A stretch of DNA of 10,620 bases from Sulfurimonas sp. (GTDB lineage: Bacteria > Campylobacterota > Campylobacteria > Campylobacterales > Sulfurimonadaceae), in the NCBI GenBank assembly GCA_026987995.1, contig JALSMC010000235.1, positions 1-10,620 on the forward strand, read 5' to 3'. Below, piece after piece: positions 1-6,344 of the stretch; position 1 is the stretch's first letter; the number at the start of each line of letters is the position of its first letter. The position numbers and the translations under genes were made by a program. The notes beneath the pieces are model-generated. The model ran no database searches and was not told where the DNA came from. It saw nothing but the letters and a program-made list of their open reading frames with translations.

Positions 1-502
1 TGAAATAGGACTTCGTGTGACAACCATACGAACTTTTGATAATGCTCTCATTGCCATTCCAAACGGAACTTTTGCATCAAAAGATGTAAAAAACTGGGAT
101 AAACGCATACTTGGCCGCCGTATTAAGATGCACATTGGTGTGAAATATGACTCTAAGAGTGAAGATATTAAAAATGCGATAGCTCAGATACGAGTGATGC
201 TTGATAAACATCCTGGTATTGCGACTAAAGCAACAAAGTACTCCCATCATAATGATAGGTCACATACAGCGAAGCTTGTCTCTAAAGATGACCTAGAAGG
301 TGTAAAAAACAACCTCTTAGTTTATCTTGATAATTTTGGTGACTCAAGTATAAACATCTTAGTTTACTGTTTTTCAAAGTCTGTAAAATGGGCTGATTGG
401 TTAGAAACAAAAGAAGATGTCATGCATAAAATGATGGCTATTTTAGAAGAAAATAATTTAGAATTTGCATTTCCTTCGCTCTCTATTTACAATGAAAAAT
501 AG
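1..502 (+). CDS. MscS-family mechanosensitive ion channel, C-terminal part (5' truncated)
   Basis: This is the 3' end of a small-conductance mechanosensitive channel gene of the MscS family, inner-membrane proteins that open under membrane tension and release solutes during osmotic downshock. The reading frame is open from base 2, and its first residues read EIGLRVTTIRTFDNALIAIPN. That is the characteristic MscS beta-domain signature (EIGLR-x-T-x-I-R-T-x-D-N-x-x-x-x-I-P-N). It is followed by N-W-x-x-R, R-R-I-K-x-x-I-G-V-x-Y, a 'HPG' element and FGDSSINILVYCF, all typical of the C-terminal alpha/beta cytoplasmic vestibule. The pore helix TM3 and everything before it lie outside the window, so about 166 residues are visible. 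The GTG at 17 is an internal valine, because the family signature continues upstream of it. The subfamily (MscS, YnaI, YbdG or other) cannot be decided from this fragment. Confidence 0.93.
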   Translation, partial: EIGLRVTTIRTFDNALIAIPNGTFASKDVKNWDKRILGRRIKMHIGVKYDSKSEDIKNAIAQIRVMLDKHPGIATKATKYSHHNDRSHTAKLVSKDDLEGVKNNLLVYLDNFGDSSINILVYCFSKSVKWADWLETKEDVMHKMMAILEENNLEFAFPSLSIYNEK

Positions 503-510
503 AGGGCTTT
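478..510 (+). terminator. Possible intrinsic terminator overlapping the mscS-like stop codon
   Basis: Bases 478-488 (GCTCTCTATTT) pair with 497-507 (AAATAGAGGGC) to give an 11-bp stem with one G-T pair and an 8-nt loop. The stop codon TAG (500-502) lies inside the right arm. Only three T residues (508-510) follow, so the U-tract is short and termination may be weak. Its position between the channel gene and the TorD cluster fits a transcription boundary. Confidence 0.4.
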
Positions 511-581
511 AGAAGAAGCATAAAGCTACTTTCAGTCTATTTGGATAAAATCAGTTTTAAAATTCCATATAAAGAATATTT

Positions 582-1199
582 ATGCAACAGACACAATCAA
601 GAATAAACCTTTATGCACTTCTCTCTCGCATTATGCTTCAAGAGTTAGATGTTGAGATGTTAAAGATGATAAAAAATGATGAAACTATTTTAGACTTTTT
701 TCCAACTTTGAAAAAATGGGCTCCACTTACAGAGATGGATGAGCAAAAGCTTTTAGAAGAGATGATTAATCCTGACTTCGTGAACCTTTCAGTCCTTCAC
801 CTTATTCCTTATGAGACTTTTTATACTCGTGAAGATCAGATGATAGAAACAGGTGGAGCTAATCCTGTTACAGATATATACTCTGCTTATGACTTTATGG
901 TGGACTATGAAGTGGCTCGTACACTCTCATCTGACCATATTGGTGTTGAGTTAGAGTTTATGCATCACCTTGCAAACGCAGAGCTTCAAGCGATAAAAGA
1001 TGAAAATGTAAACGCAGTAAAAGAGTTAAGAGAAACACAACATGAGTTCTTAAACAAGCACTTACTGCAGTGGGCTCCACTATATCTTATAAACATGAAG
1101 TACGAATCAAGAACACCACTTTACTATGATGGTGCTGAGATGGCATTAGAGTTTATACTGAGTGACAATGAGTACTTAACAAAAGAGATAAGTGCATAA
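582..1199 (+). CDS. TorD/DmsD-family molybdoenzyme maturation chaperone
   Basis: A 205-residue all-helical protein of the TorD family, cytoplasmic chaperones that bind the Tat signal or apo-form of Mo/W-bisPGD oxidoreductases (formate, TMAO, DMSO or nitrate enzymes) and assist cofactor loading before export. Family features visible are an N-terminal R-x-x-L-Y-x-L-L-S-R (residues 7-16), P-Y-E-T-F-Y-T-R (76-83), the central S-D-H-I-G-V-E-L-E-F-M (117-127, matching the family 'PDHLxxELEFM') and E-F-L-x-x-H-L-x-x-W-A-P (155-166). Length is normal. The start is the first ATG in frame. It has almost no Shine-Dalgarno sequence, only AAAG-like bases upstream. The stop codon directly abuts the ATG of the following Fe-S gene, so the two are surely co-translated. 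The partner is not in the window. By analogy with Campylobacter FdhM-type chaperones, formate dehydrogenase is a reasonable candidate, but this is inference. Confidence 0.9.
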   Translation: MQQTQSRINLYALLSRIMLQELDVEMLKMIKNDETILDFFPTLKKWAPLTEMDEQKLLEEMINPDFVNLSVLHLIPYETFYTREDQMIETGGANPVTDIYSAYDFMVDYEVARTLSSDHIGVELEFMHHLANAELQAIKDENVNAVKELRETQHEFLNKHLLQWAPLYLINMKYESRTPLYYDGAEMALEFILSDNEYLTKEISA

Positions 1200-2294
1200 A
1201 TGTTAAAGTTAAACGCGGGACTCTGTGTACGCTCTTTAAGTGTAGAGAGTGAATGTAACAAGTGTGAACTTGTCTGTCCTACTACTGCTATTACAATAGG
1301 GAAGAGTAATCTTCCTGCTATTAATTTTTCAGAGTGTGTGACTTGTGGAGCTTGTACTGCTGTATGTCCGAGTGAAGCACTAACTTTAGATGAGTTTGAT
1401 GCTACTAACTTCTTTTTTGATTTTGTTGAAGATGAAGAAAATCTTCTCTCTTGTCGTAAAAATGTTCCTTGTATATCTGCTTTGAGTATAGAGCATATAA
1501 TTTCACTTGCAGTACTGAAAAAAGAGATAGTTTTTGACATGGGTTACTGCGATGGATGTGATATAGCTCACACTTGTCATACTCAGATAATGAAAAACTA
1601 TGAAGAAGCGACATATTTGCTTGAAGCTATGGAAAATGAAGCGGTTATAAAGTTAGAGAATGTCTGTTACGAGGACGAATCAAAAGAGTCTAATCGCCGT
1701 GATTTTTTAAATGCAGCAAATCTTAAAACTGTAGCTAAGGTTAAAAAGAGTTTTGAAGATGAAGTACAAAAAGCGAGTGATGAACTTACTGAACATACTT
1801 TAGAAAAAACTGATATAGCACTTCTGCGAAGAAAAACGATTCCAAATCGCCGTAAGATATTTTTTACAGCTATTAAAAGAGTAGAGACTCCATCACAGTT
1901 TCACATAGTAGATGCAAGAGAAGTAAGTTTTACTTCTCAGAAGTTGATGGATGAAGAGGCCTGTACAGCATGTCAAATGTGTTACCGCGTTTGTCCTACT
2001 GGTGCTTTAGTTTCAGATGTGAAAAACTCGAAGATAGACTTTGACCCATTTTTGTGTATAAAGTGTCATATCTGTCATGATGTTTGTGAGCCAAATGCCA
2101 TTACACTTGCAAGCTCTTATAATGTAAAAGAATTTTTTGAGCCAAAGGTTCAAAACCTTATGAGTTTTAATGTTAGAAGATGCGATGAGTGCGATGCATT
2201 TTTCAGTACAACTGGCAATGATAAAATGTGCTATAGATGTACGTGTGAAGAGGAAGAAGCTAGAGAGCTTTGGGGAATTACAGATGATATGTAA
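1200..2294 (+). CDS. Multi-cluster 4Fe-4S ferredoxin-like protein of the TorD cluster
   Basis: A 364-residue soluble protein with no signal peptide or membrane segment. It has two separated bis-4Fe-4S modules. The N-terminal module has Cys 9, 19, 22, 26 (the first motif atypical, with nine residues between C9 and C19) and a canonical CxxCxxCxxxCP at 46-56. The C-terminal module has CxxCxxCxxxCP at 255-265 and CxxCxxCxxxCE at 286-296. Between them lie further cysteines (C85, C91, C117, C120, C126, C156), then a charged, helical linker (about 160-240). The tail carries CxxC at 328-331 and a C-x2-C-x-C group at 344-349, resembling a zinc ribbon or an extra cluster site. Up to four 4Fe-4S clusters are expected. 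TorD-adjacent Fe-S proteins of this sort occur in formate dehydrogenase accessory loci, which suggests electron transfer to, or assembly of, a molybdoenzyme. The exact role is unknown. Its ATG abuts the TorD stop codon. Confidence 0.88.
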   Translation: MLKLNAGLCVRSLSVESECNKCELVCPTTAITIGKSNLPAINFSECVTCGACTAVCPSEALTLDEFDATNFFFDFVEDEENLLSCRKNVPCISALSIEHIISLAVLKKEIVFDMGYCDGCDIAHTCHTQIMKNYEEATYLLEAMENEAVIKLENVCYEDESKESNRRDFLNAANLKTVAKVKKSFEDEVQKASDELTEHTLEKTDIALLRRKTIPNRRKIFFTAIKRVETPSQFHIVDAREVSFTSQKLMDEEACTACQMCYRVCPTGALVSDVKNSKIDFDPFLCIKCHICHDVCEPNAITLASSYNVKEFFEPKVQNLMSFNVRRCDECDAFFSTTGNDKMCYRCTCEEEEARELWGITDDM

Positions 2295-2321
2295 AGTGAT
2301 AAATAGAGAAGGAAAAATCTT

Positions 2322-3080
2322 ATGATGAATGATGACAACCAGATTTCTCGCCAGACAAAGCTCTTTGGGTTTATAGGTGTAGAAGCAGGGCAGAGTAGAT
2401 TCTCAGCGATAATGAACAAGAAGTTCAAAGCCAACGATGATGACACAATGATAATACCTATGAACATTCGTGAAGACGACCTTTACTTTACTGTGAGTAA
2501 TATGAAAAAATCGCAGGTAAATGGGGCAGTTATATCGAGTGAATTTGTTACTGATGTAGTAGATATACTCGATAGCTCTTCAGAGATGGTTAAACGAACA
2601 GGAATGTGTGACATACTCTACCGTGAGGGTGAAACTCTTCGTGGAGATATCTTTAGTGTTCGCGTTTTAAGTGAACATCTTAAAGATATGATGATAAATA
2701 AAATTGCCATTATCGGAACAAACCACTATGCAAAAGCCTTTTCGCTTTTAGCATGTGGGTTTAACATTAGCTACTTTAATGATTCACTTGAAGAGTTGAT
2801 GGCGTTTACTGTGGAAATGGAGTTACAAGATGCTGATATCAACCGAATAGCAGACGATATTAGTGTTGATTTTTCAGGTTTTGATTTAGTGCTTGATTTT
2901 TCTGACCTTACATCTTTGTCAATGATAGAAAAATTACCAAAGTTATCTATGGATATGAAAAATAATAAACAATTCTCAGTTTTAAAAAACAGAGCTTTAG
3001 AGTTAAACGCAGAGTATGTAAGTTATGATGGAATCATTGAAAAACTTACTGACAAAGCATATATTGAAATTAAAAAATAG
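2322..3080 (+). CDS. Divergent shikimate dehydrogenase (AroE)-like protein, probably catalytically inactive
   Basis: A 252-residue soluble protein. Its N-terminal half can be laid without gaps on the AroE substrate-binding domain. G-V-E-A-G-Q-S-R-F-S-A-I-M-N-K-K-F (19-35) matches family G-N-P-I-x-H-S-x-S-P-x-x-H-N-x-x-F. P46, D53-L54, G68, L83-D84, S87-E88, G94 and G108-D109 all fall in register. The key residues are changed: the 'PHK' catalytic-lysine motif is E-F-V (74-76), the 'AVNT' Asn is D97, and the 'NTD' catalytic Asp is S112. The Rossmann glycine loop is G-T-N-H-Y-A (132-137) instead of G-x-G-G-x-A. I infer an AroE-fold protein that neither oxidises shikimate nor binds NADP in the usual way. 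An AGAAGGA Shine-Dalgarno (2307-2313) lies 8 nt before the ATG, and a second ATG follows directly. It sits between Fe-S and unknown cluster genes, so it probably serves the same maturation pathway. The homology call is by eye. Confidence 0.68.
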   Translation: MMNDDNQISRQTKLFGFIGVEAGQSRFSAIMNKKFKANDDDTMIIPMNIREDDLYFTVSNMKKSQVNGAVISSEFVTDVVDILDSSSEMVKRTGMCDILYREGETLRGDIFSVRVLSEHLKDMMINKIAIIGTNHYAKAFSLLACGFNISYFNDSLEELMAFTVEMELQDADINRIADDISVDFSGFDLVLDFSDLTSLSMIEKLPKLSMDMKNNKQFSVLKNRALELNAEYVSYDGIIEKLTDKAYIEIKK

Positions 3081-3092
3081 AGGAGAAAAAGT

Positions 3093-3596
3093 ATGAATGA
3101 AGATTTAAGTGATTTAAGAGCAGAGTTTGACAAGTTCGTAAAACAAGAGTGTGCTATTGGTGAAGATGGACAGATAGAGCAAAACAGAGATGGTGGTGAT
3201 CAGGTTGATGATGAGCCAGTTCCTCAGTTTGTTGATGCACTTACAGAGAGATTACTTGCTCCTGCTATTAGTGGTGTGTACCTCTCTCGTATAGATATTA
3301 AACGTGTGGCTACGGCAATCGATGAGTCTATTCCTATTAAAGAGCGTACGAAGATGGTGAGAGCACTTTTTCGTCATACAACAAAAAAAGAGTATCTAAG
3401 TGGTGCCTTTACAGAGATAACAAAACACATCAATGGTCGTATTTTAATTTACACTGAACTTGGGGATGCTTTTCCTGCTTCAAAGTCTATTTTTGATGAA
3501 AATATTACAAAAGCAAAGAAAATGGCTAAGATGTTTGAGACGATAATAAATGATTTTGAAGAGATTGAACCTACTTCTGACCCTTTAATGGTATAA
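3093..3596 (+). CDS. Conserved-looking hypothetical protein of the TorD/Fe-S cluster
   Basis: I do not recognise this 167-residue protein. The first 45 residues are strongly acidic and polar (E-D-G-x-x-E and D-G-G-D-x-x-D-D-E-P), contain the only cysteine (C20) and look disordered. Residues 46-155 are predicted by eye to be mostly helical. They include a segment around 57-94 (P-A-I-S-G-V-Y-L-S-R-I-D-I-K-R-V) ending in K-M-V-R-A-L-F-R. A basic/amphipathic helix at 137-155 and an acidic tail follow. There is no signal peptide, membrane segment or metal motif. A clear AGGAG Shine-Dalgarno lies just after the preceding stop, 12 nt upstream of the start, so it belongs to the same operon. By position it may be a small accessory factor for the enzyme served by the TorD protein, but no function can be assigned from sequence. 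Confidence 0.8.
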   Translation: MNEDLSDLRAEFDKFVKQECAIGEDGQIEQNRDGGDQVDDEPVPQFVDALTERLLAPAISGVYLSRIDIKRVATAIDESIPIKERTKMVRALFRHTTKKEYLSGAFTEITKHINGRILIYTELGDAFPASKSIFDENITKAKKMAKMFETIINDFEEIEPTSDPLMV

Positions 3597-3597
3597 T
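3592..3597 (+). promoter_or_regulatory. Possible -10 box giving a leaderless ywbE transcript
   Basis: A perfect TATAAT overlaps the stop codon of the preceding gene and ends 8 nt before the next ATG. No Shine-Dalgarno sequence is visible before that ATG, so a start site 7-9 nt downstream of the box would yield a leaderless mRNA. The best -35-like hexamer, TTGAAC (3565-3570), is 21 nt away, which is too far for a standard spacer. TATAAT arises easily by chance in AT-rich DNA. Confidence 0.25.
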
Positions 3598-3605
3598 AAT
3601 CCTCT

Positions 3606-3800
3606 ATGTTAGATAATACTAAACGAGTAAATATAAAACATGGCGATTCAGTTGCGATAGTTTTAAAACAAGACCAAGACACAGGTCGTTTAACTGATGG
3701 TATCGTTCGTGATCTTTTAACAAAGTCTCCTTCTCATCCTCATGGGATAAAAGTAAGATTAATGAGTGGCGAAGTAGGACGGGTTAAAGAGATTTATTAG
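3606..3800 (+). CDS. YwbE family protein (DUF2196)
   Basis: A 64-residue protein that matches the small YwbE family over its full length. It has the N-terminal I-K-x-G-D-x-V-x-I-V-L-K-x-D-Q-x-T-G-x-L-T-x-G segment, then H-P-H-G-I-K-V-R-L (44-52) and G-E-V-G-R-V-K-x-I (55-63). These are the family's two conserved blocks. The family is widespread in bacteria and folds as a small beta-rich protein, but its biochemical role is not established. The gene follows the unknown 167-aa gene after 9 nt and lacks an evident Shine-Dalgarno, so it is either translated by reinitiation or from its own very short transcript. Association with the upstream maturation cluster may be incidental. Confidence 0.88.
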   Translation: MLDNTKRVNIKHGDSVAIVLKQDQDTGRLTDGIVRDLLTKSPSHPHGIKVRLMSGEVGRVKEIY

Positions 3801-3833
3801 GATGAAAGATAGATTTATTAAACTTTATGTTAT

Positions 3834-3868
3834 TATAATGAATACTAATTCAAAATTTGAGATAAGGA
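3834..3868 (+). promoter_or_regulatory. Putative sigma-70 promoter and ribosome binding site of the TonB receptor operon
   Basis: The 74-nt gap before the receptor gene contains a consensus TATAAT at 3834-3839 preceded by AT-rich sequence (TTTATTAAACTTTATG). There is no strong -35 hexamer, as is usual in Campylobacterota. A good Shine-Dalgarno, AAGGA (3864-3868), lies 6 nt before the ATG at 3875. This is the most likely start of the three-gene receptor/YfiR/GGDEF-EAL transcript. Confidence 0.5.
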
Positions 3869-3874
3869 CCTCCT

Positions 3875-5743
3875 ATGAAACATTTCTTTTTCTTTTTCTT
3901 TTTCTTTTTAACAACTATGGTACTCTCAGATGACTCTTTTGACCTAGAAGAAGACCTACTTTTAAGTCTTAATGAAGTGAGTGAAATTGCTACAAAAAGT
4001 AAGCTTAACATTGATGATAGCCCCTCTTTTGTAACAGTTCTTCATGGTGATAAACTACTTAAACTTGGCATTGATGATATTTTTGGAGCGCTTGGACTTG
4101 TTCCTGGTGTACAGCTCAAAAAAGAAGCAACGGGTGTACCGGTGGTAGTCTTTCGTGGTCTTTCACAAAAAGGTGAAGTGAAGCTTATGATGGATGGTGT
4201 TGTTATTAACAATACCTACAGAGGCTCTATTTATCATTTTCTTGATTTTCCTATTGAACTTGTTGAACGTATAGAAGTGATACGAGGGGCAGGGTCTATT
4301 TTGTATGGTTCTGGTGCTGTAAGTGGTGTTGTGAATATCATTACAAAAATGGCTTCAGATGAAAGTAGTAGTATCGTTTTTGCAACTACTAAAGGTTCAA
4401 ATTATTTTGATGCTGGTGCTATGCTTTTGACTAATATTGGTGGTGTAAATCTGGCCATGGATACCTATTATCAAAACCATGATGATTCTATTGATACTCT
4501 TGATAGACATCTTTATGATTACTCCTTTGGTATTAGGGTCGAGAGTAAGAACTTTACTTTCCTCTCACGAATAAAAAAATCGGATATGGGGAATGTTTAT
4601 GGTGTTTTAGCCGTTGAGGATACTGAAAAAAACAGATACAATAATATAAATGAAACATTTTTTGCACAACTCTCTTACAGTAGTGCTCTTGCTAAAGATG
4701 GACATATTGAAGCACTTGTGGGGTATATGCGATATGGGCAAAAGGTTGACTCTAGACACCCTTCACTTGGGGGTGTCAATACAGACTACTTAGAGAATAG
4801 CTACTATACACAGATAGACTATACCTCTAATATAATAGAAGATAATGAACTTTTAGTTGGTGGAAGATATGAGATTGCAAAAGTATTGGTAAGTCAATGG
4901 AACTGGAACAATCAAAATCCTGCACTTCCTCAAAATAATGTAAGTCCAGATGCTACACGAGAGGTTGGTTCACTTTACCTTAATGATAAATACACACTGA
5001 ACTCTCAACTTGATATATCTGCAGGCCTGCGTTATGACAACTACTCGGACTTTGGTAGTGCACTCTCTCCGACTATTGGTTTAGTGTATAAAATAGCTAG
5101 TCACTGGAGAGTAAAAGGACTCTATTCAAAGGCTTTTCGTGCTCCATCTTGGGTAGAACTAGATTCAAACAGTGACTTAGAAGCTGAAAAATCAAGCTCA
5201 ATTGAGTCAGGAGTAATATATAAAAATAATAAAAACACAACAGTGCGCCTCAATGCTTATGTGACAACGGTTAATAACCTTATCACAAAACCTTCCAATA
5301 CATATATCCAAAACTCTTATGCTGATTTTATAGGAGGAGAGTTTGAATACATATTTTTACCAAACAACTCCCTTGAACTTAATCTATTCGGTTCTTACGT
5401 AAAAGCAAAAGATAGTGAAGGTAATGATTTAAGTGATATTGCTAATGAACTACTTACATTTACAACACTATATCAGTTCAACACAGGATTTAGTCTAAAT
5501 GGACTTGTGAAGTATGTTGGTAGCTCAAAACGAGCTGTAGGCGATGGTAGAAATTCTTTGTCTAGTAGCATTACAACTGATATAACATTGGCATATGACA
5601 TAAGAACTATTACTGCATTTCTCACAATAACAGATATTTTTGATAAAGGGACAAGTTATGCCCTTTTACCTACGAGTGCTAACGGTAGTGACTATATAGA
5701 TGCTGGTCGTTCAGTTTCTGCAAAACTACTATGGAAGTTTTGA
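3875..5743 (+). CDS. TonB-dependent outer-membrane receptor
   Basis: A 622-residue TonB-dependent receptor, an outer-membrane beta-barrel that imports or senses a ligand using energy from TonB-ExbBD. A signal peptide occupies residues 1 to about 18 and has an unusual core of eight phenylalanines. A TonB-box-like region follows (about 31-42). The plug domain (about 47-160) contains L-G-L-V-P-G-V-Q (73-80), V-F-R-G-L-S (92-97), M-M-D-G-V (105-109) and the classic R-I-E-V-I-R-G-x-G-S-x-L-Y-G-S-G-A-x-S-G (132-151) with V-V-N-I-I-T-K after it. The barrel runs to the C-terminal K-L-L-W-K-F, ending in the outer-membrane Phe. R-A-P-S-W-V-E-L resembles the usual 'FRAPSxxEL' strand. The substrate cannot be read from sequence. 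The gene is followed after one nucleotide by the YfiR-like gene, suggesting that signalling, not only transport, is its job. Confidence 0.93.
   Translation: MKHFFFFFFFFLTTMVLSDDSFDLEEDLLLSLNEVSEIATKSKLNIDDSPSFVTVLHGDKLLKLGIDDIFGALGLVPGVQLKKEATGVPVVVFRGLSQKGEVKLMMDGVVINNTYRGSIYHFLDFPIELVERIEVIRGAGSILYGSGAVSGVVNIITKMASDESSSIVFATTKGSNYFDAGAMLLTNIGGVNLAMDTYYQNHDDSIDTLDRHLYDYSFGIRVESKNFTFLSRIKKSDMGNVYGVLAVEDTEKNRYNNINETFFAQLSYSSALAKDGHIEALVGYMRYGQKVDSRHPSLGGVNTDYLENSYYTQIDYTSNIIEDNELLVGGRYEIAKVLVSQWNWNNQNPALPQNNVSPDATREVGSLYLNDKYTLNSQLDISAGLRYDNYSDFGSALSPTIGLVYKIASHWRVKGLYSKAFRAPSWVELDSNSDLEAEKSSSIESGVIYKNNKNTTVRLNAYVTTVNNLITKPSNTYIQNSYADFIGGEFEYIFLPNNSLELNLFGSYVKAKDSEGNDLSDIANELLTFTTLYQFNTGFSLNGLVKYVGSSKRAVGDGRNSLSSSITTDITLAYDIRTITAFLTITDIFDKGTSYALLPTSANGSDYIDAGRSVSAKLLWKF
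3884..3907 (+). repeat. Hexanucleotide repeat (TTCTTT)x4 in the receptor signal peptide
   Basis: Four perfect copies of TTCTTT encode Phe residues 4-11 of the TonB receptor. Because the unit is six bases, gain or loss of a copy would keep the frame and change the hydrophobic signal-peptide core by two Phe. A single-base slip within a T run would instead shift the frame. Confidence 0.85.
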
Positions 5744-5744
5744 T

Positions 5745-6344
5745 ATGAAATTATTATTTCTTTTAGTTATTATGGTCTCTTCAATATTTGCCTTTAATGT
5801 TAACAGTTCACTATTAAAAATACATGCAACATTACTTCCAAAAATCTATCTTATGGACTATAACTATAAAGAGAAGATTAAAAATAACAGTATTACAATA
5901 GCACTTGTTTATAAGCCTTATGACTACCAAGTAGCAAAACAACTTGAAGAACTTCTAGAAAAGAAATATGTACAAGGGATTAAAGGGTATGAACTAGAAG
6001 TGAAGTTAGTAGCTTATTCTGATGTAAAGTCTGCACAAGCAAATATTTATTATCTCTTTCCAAGCAGTTCTGAAGATATAAAGCAAGTTGTCAAGCATGC
6101 AGATAGACAAAGTGCACTTACGTTTTCTTATAAGAGAGATGACTTAAGACATGGAGTTATGATTTCCTTAGTTGTATCAAAAAAAATAAAACCTCTGCTG
6201 AATTTGAGTGCTATTCAAATGCATGAAATTTCATTTCGTCCAGTACTACTTAAAATATCTTCAATATTTGACAAAAAAATTGGCTTGAACCTTAATGGTA
6301 ATTTCTTAGAATATTTTGATATGTTAAAATATTATAGGGTCTAG
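5745..6344 (+). CDS. YfiR-like (DUF4154-type) periplasmic regulator
   Basis: A 199-residue secreted protein. The signal peptide is M-K-L-L-F-L-L-V-I-M-V-S-S-I-F-A, with cleavage likely near residue 16. The mature part shows the YfiR layout: an N-terminal helix (about 19-36), a strand S-I-T-I-A-L-V-Y (49-56), a helical L-E-E-L-L-E segment, I-Y-Y-L-F (101-105), A-L-T-F-S-Y (124-129), then G-V-M-I-S-L-V-V (137-144), N-L-S-A-I (153-157) and F-R-P-V-L-L-K-I-S (164-172). The last pieces parallel the family ending 'G-x-I-x-F...I-N...A...L-x-I-S-S-x-L-L'. YfiR-type proteins inhibit a partner diguanylate cyclase from the periplasm. This copy has no cysteines, so the disulfide-based redox control described for P. 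aeruginosa YfiR cannot apply. The ATG at 5745 is chosen because it starts the signal peptide, 1 nt after the receptor stop. The match is divergent. Confidence 0.7.
   Translation: MKLLFLLVIMVSSIFAFNVNSSLLKIHATLLPKIYLMDYNYKEKIKNNSITIALVYKPYDYQVAKQLEELLEKKYVQGIKGYELEVKLVAYSDVKSAQANIYYLFPSSSEDIKQVVKHADRQSALTFSYKRDDLRHGVMISLVVSKKIKPLLNLSAIQMHEISFRPVLLKISSIFDKKIGLNLNGNFLEYFDMLKYYRV

Noticed and set aside
17..19. GTG as the start codon of the first gene
   Set aside because: The upstream in-frame codons encode E-I-G-L-R, part of the MscS signature, so the gene simply runs in from the left edge.
1124..1540. 138-codon open frame on the minus strand over the TorD/Fe-S junction
   Set aside because: It is antisense to two strongly supported genes, its translation is Ser/Leu-rich with no recognisable motif, and it is best explained as a shadow frame.
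582..3800. Calling the cluster a formate dehydrogenase operon
   Set aside because: The accessory genes fit, but no formate dehydrogenase subunit, selenocysteine element or Tat-signal protein is present in the window.
3830..3852. Fur-box-like AT-rich sequence before the TonB receptor
   Set aside because: ATTATAATGAATACTAATTC loosely resembles a Fur box, but the match is poor in an AT-rich promoter and overlaps the -10 box. It is not enough to call iron regulation or an iron ligand.
5700..5744. Earlier in-frame start for the YfiR-like gene, inside the TonB receptor
   Set aside because: It would add 15 residues in front of a clean signal peptide and bury it. The ATG at 5745 gives a normal Sec signal and a 1-nt gap to the receptor stop.
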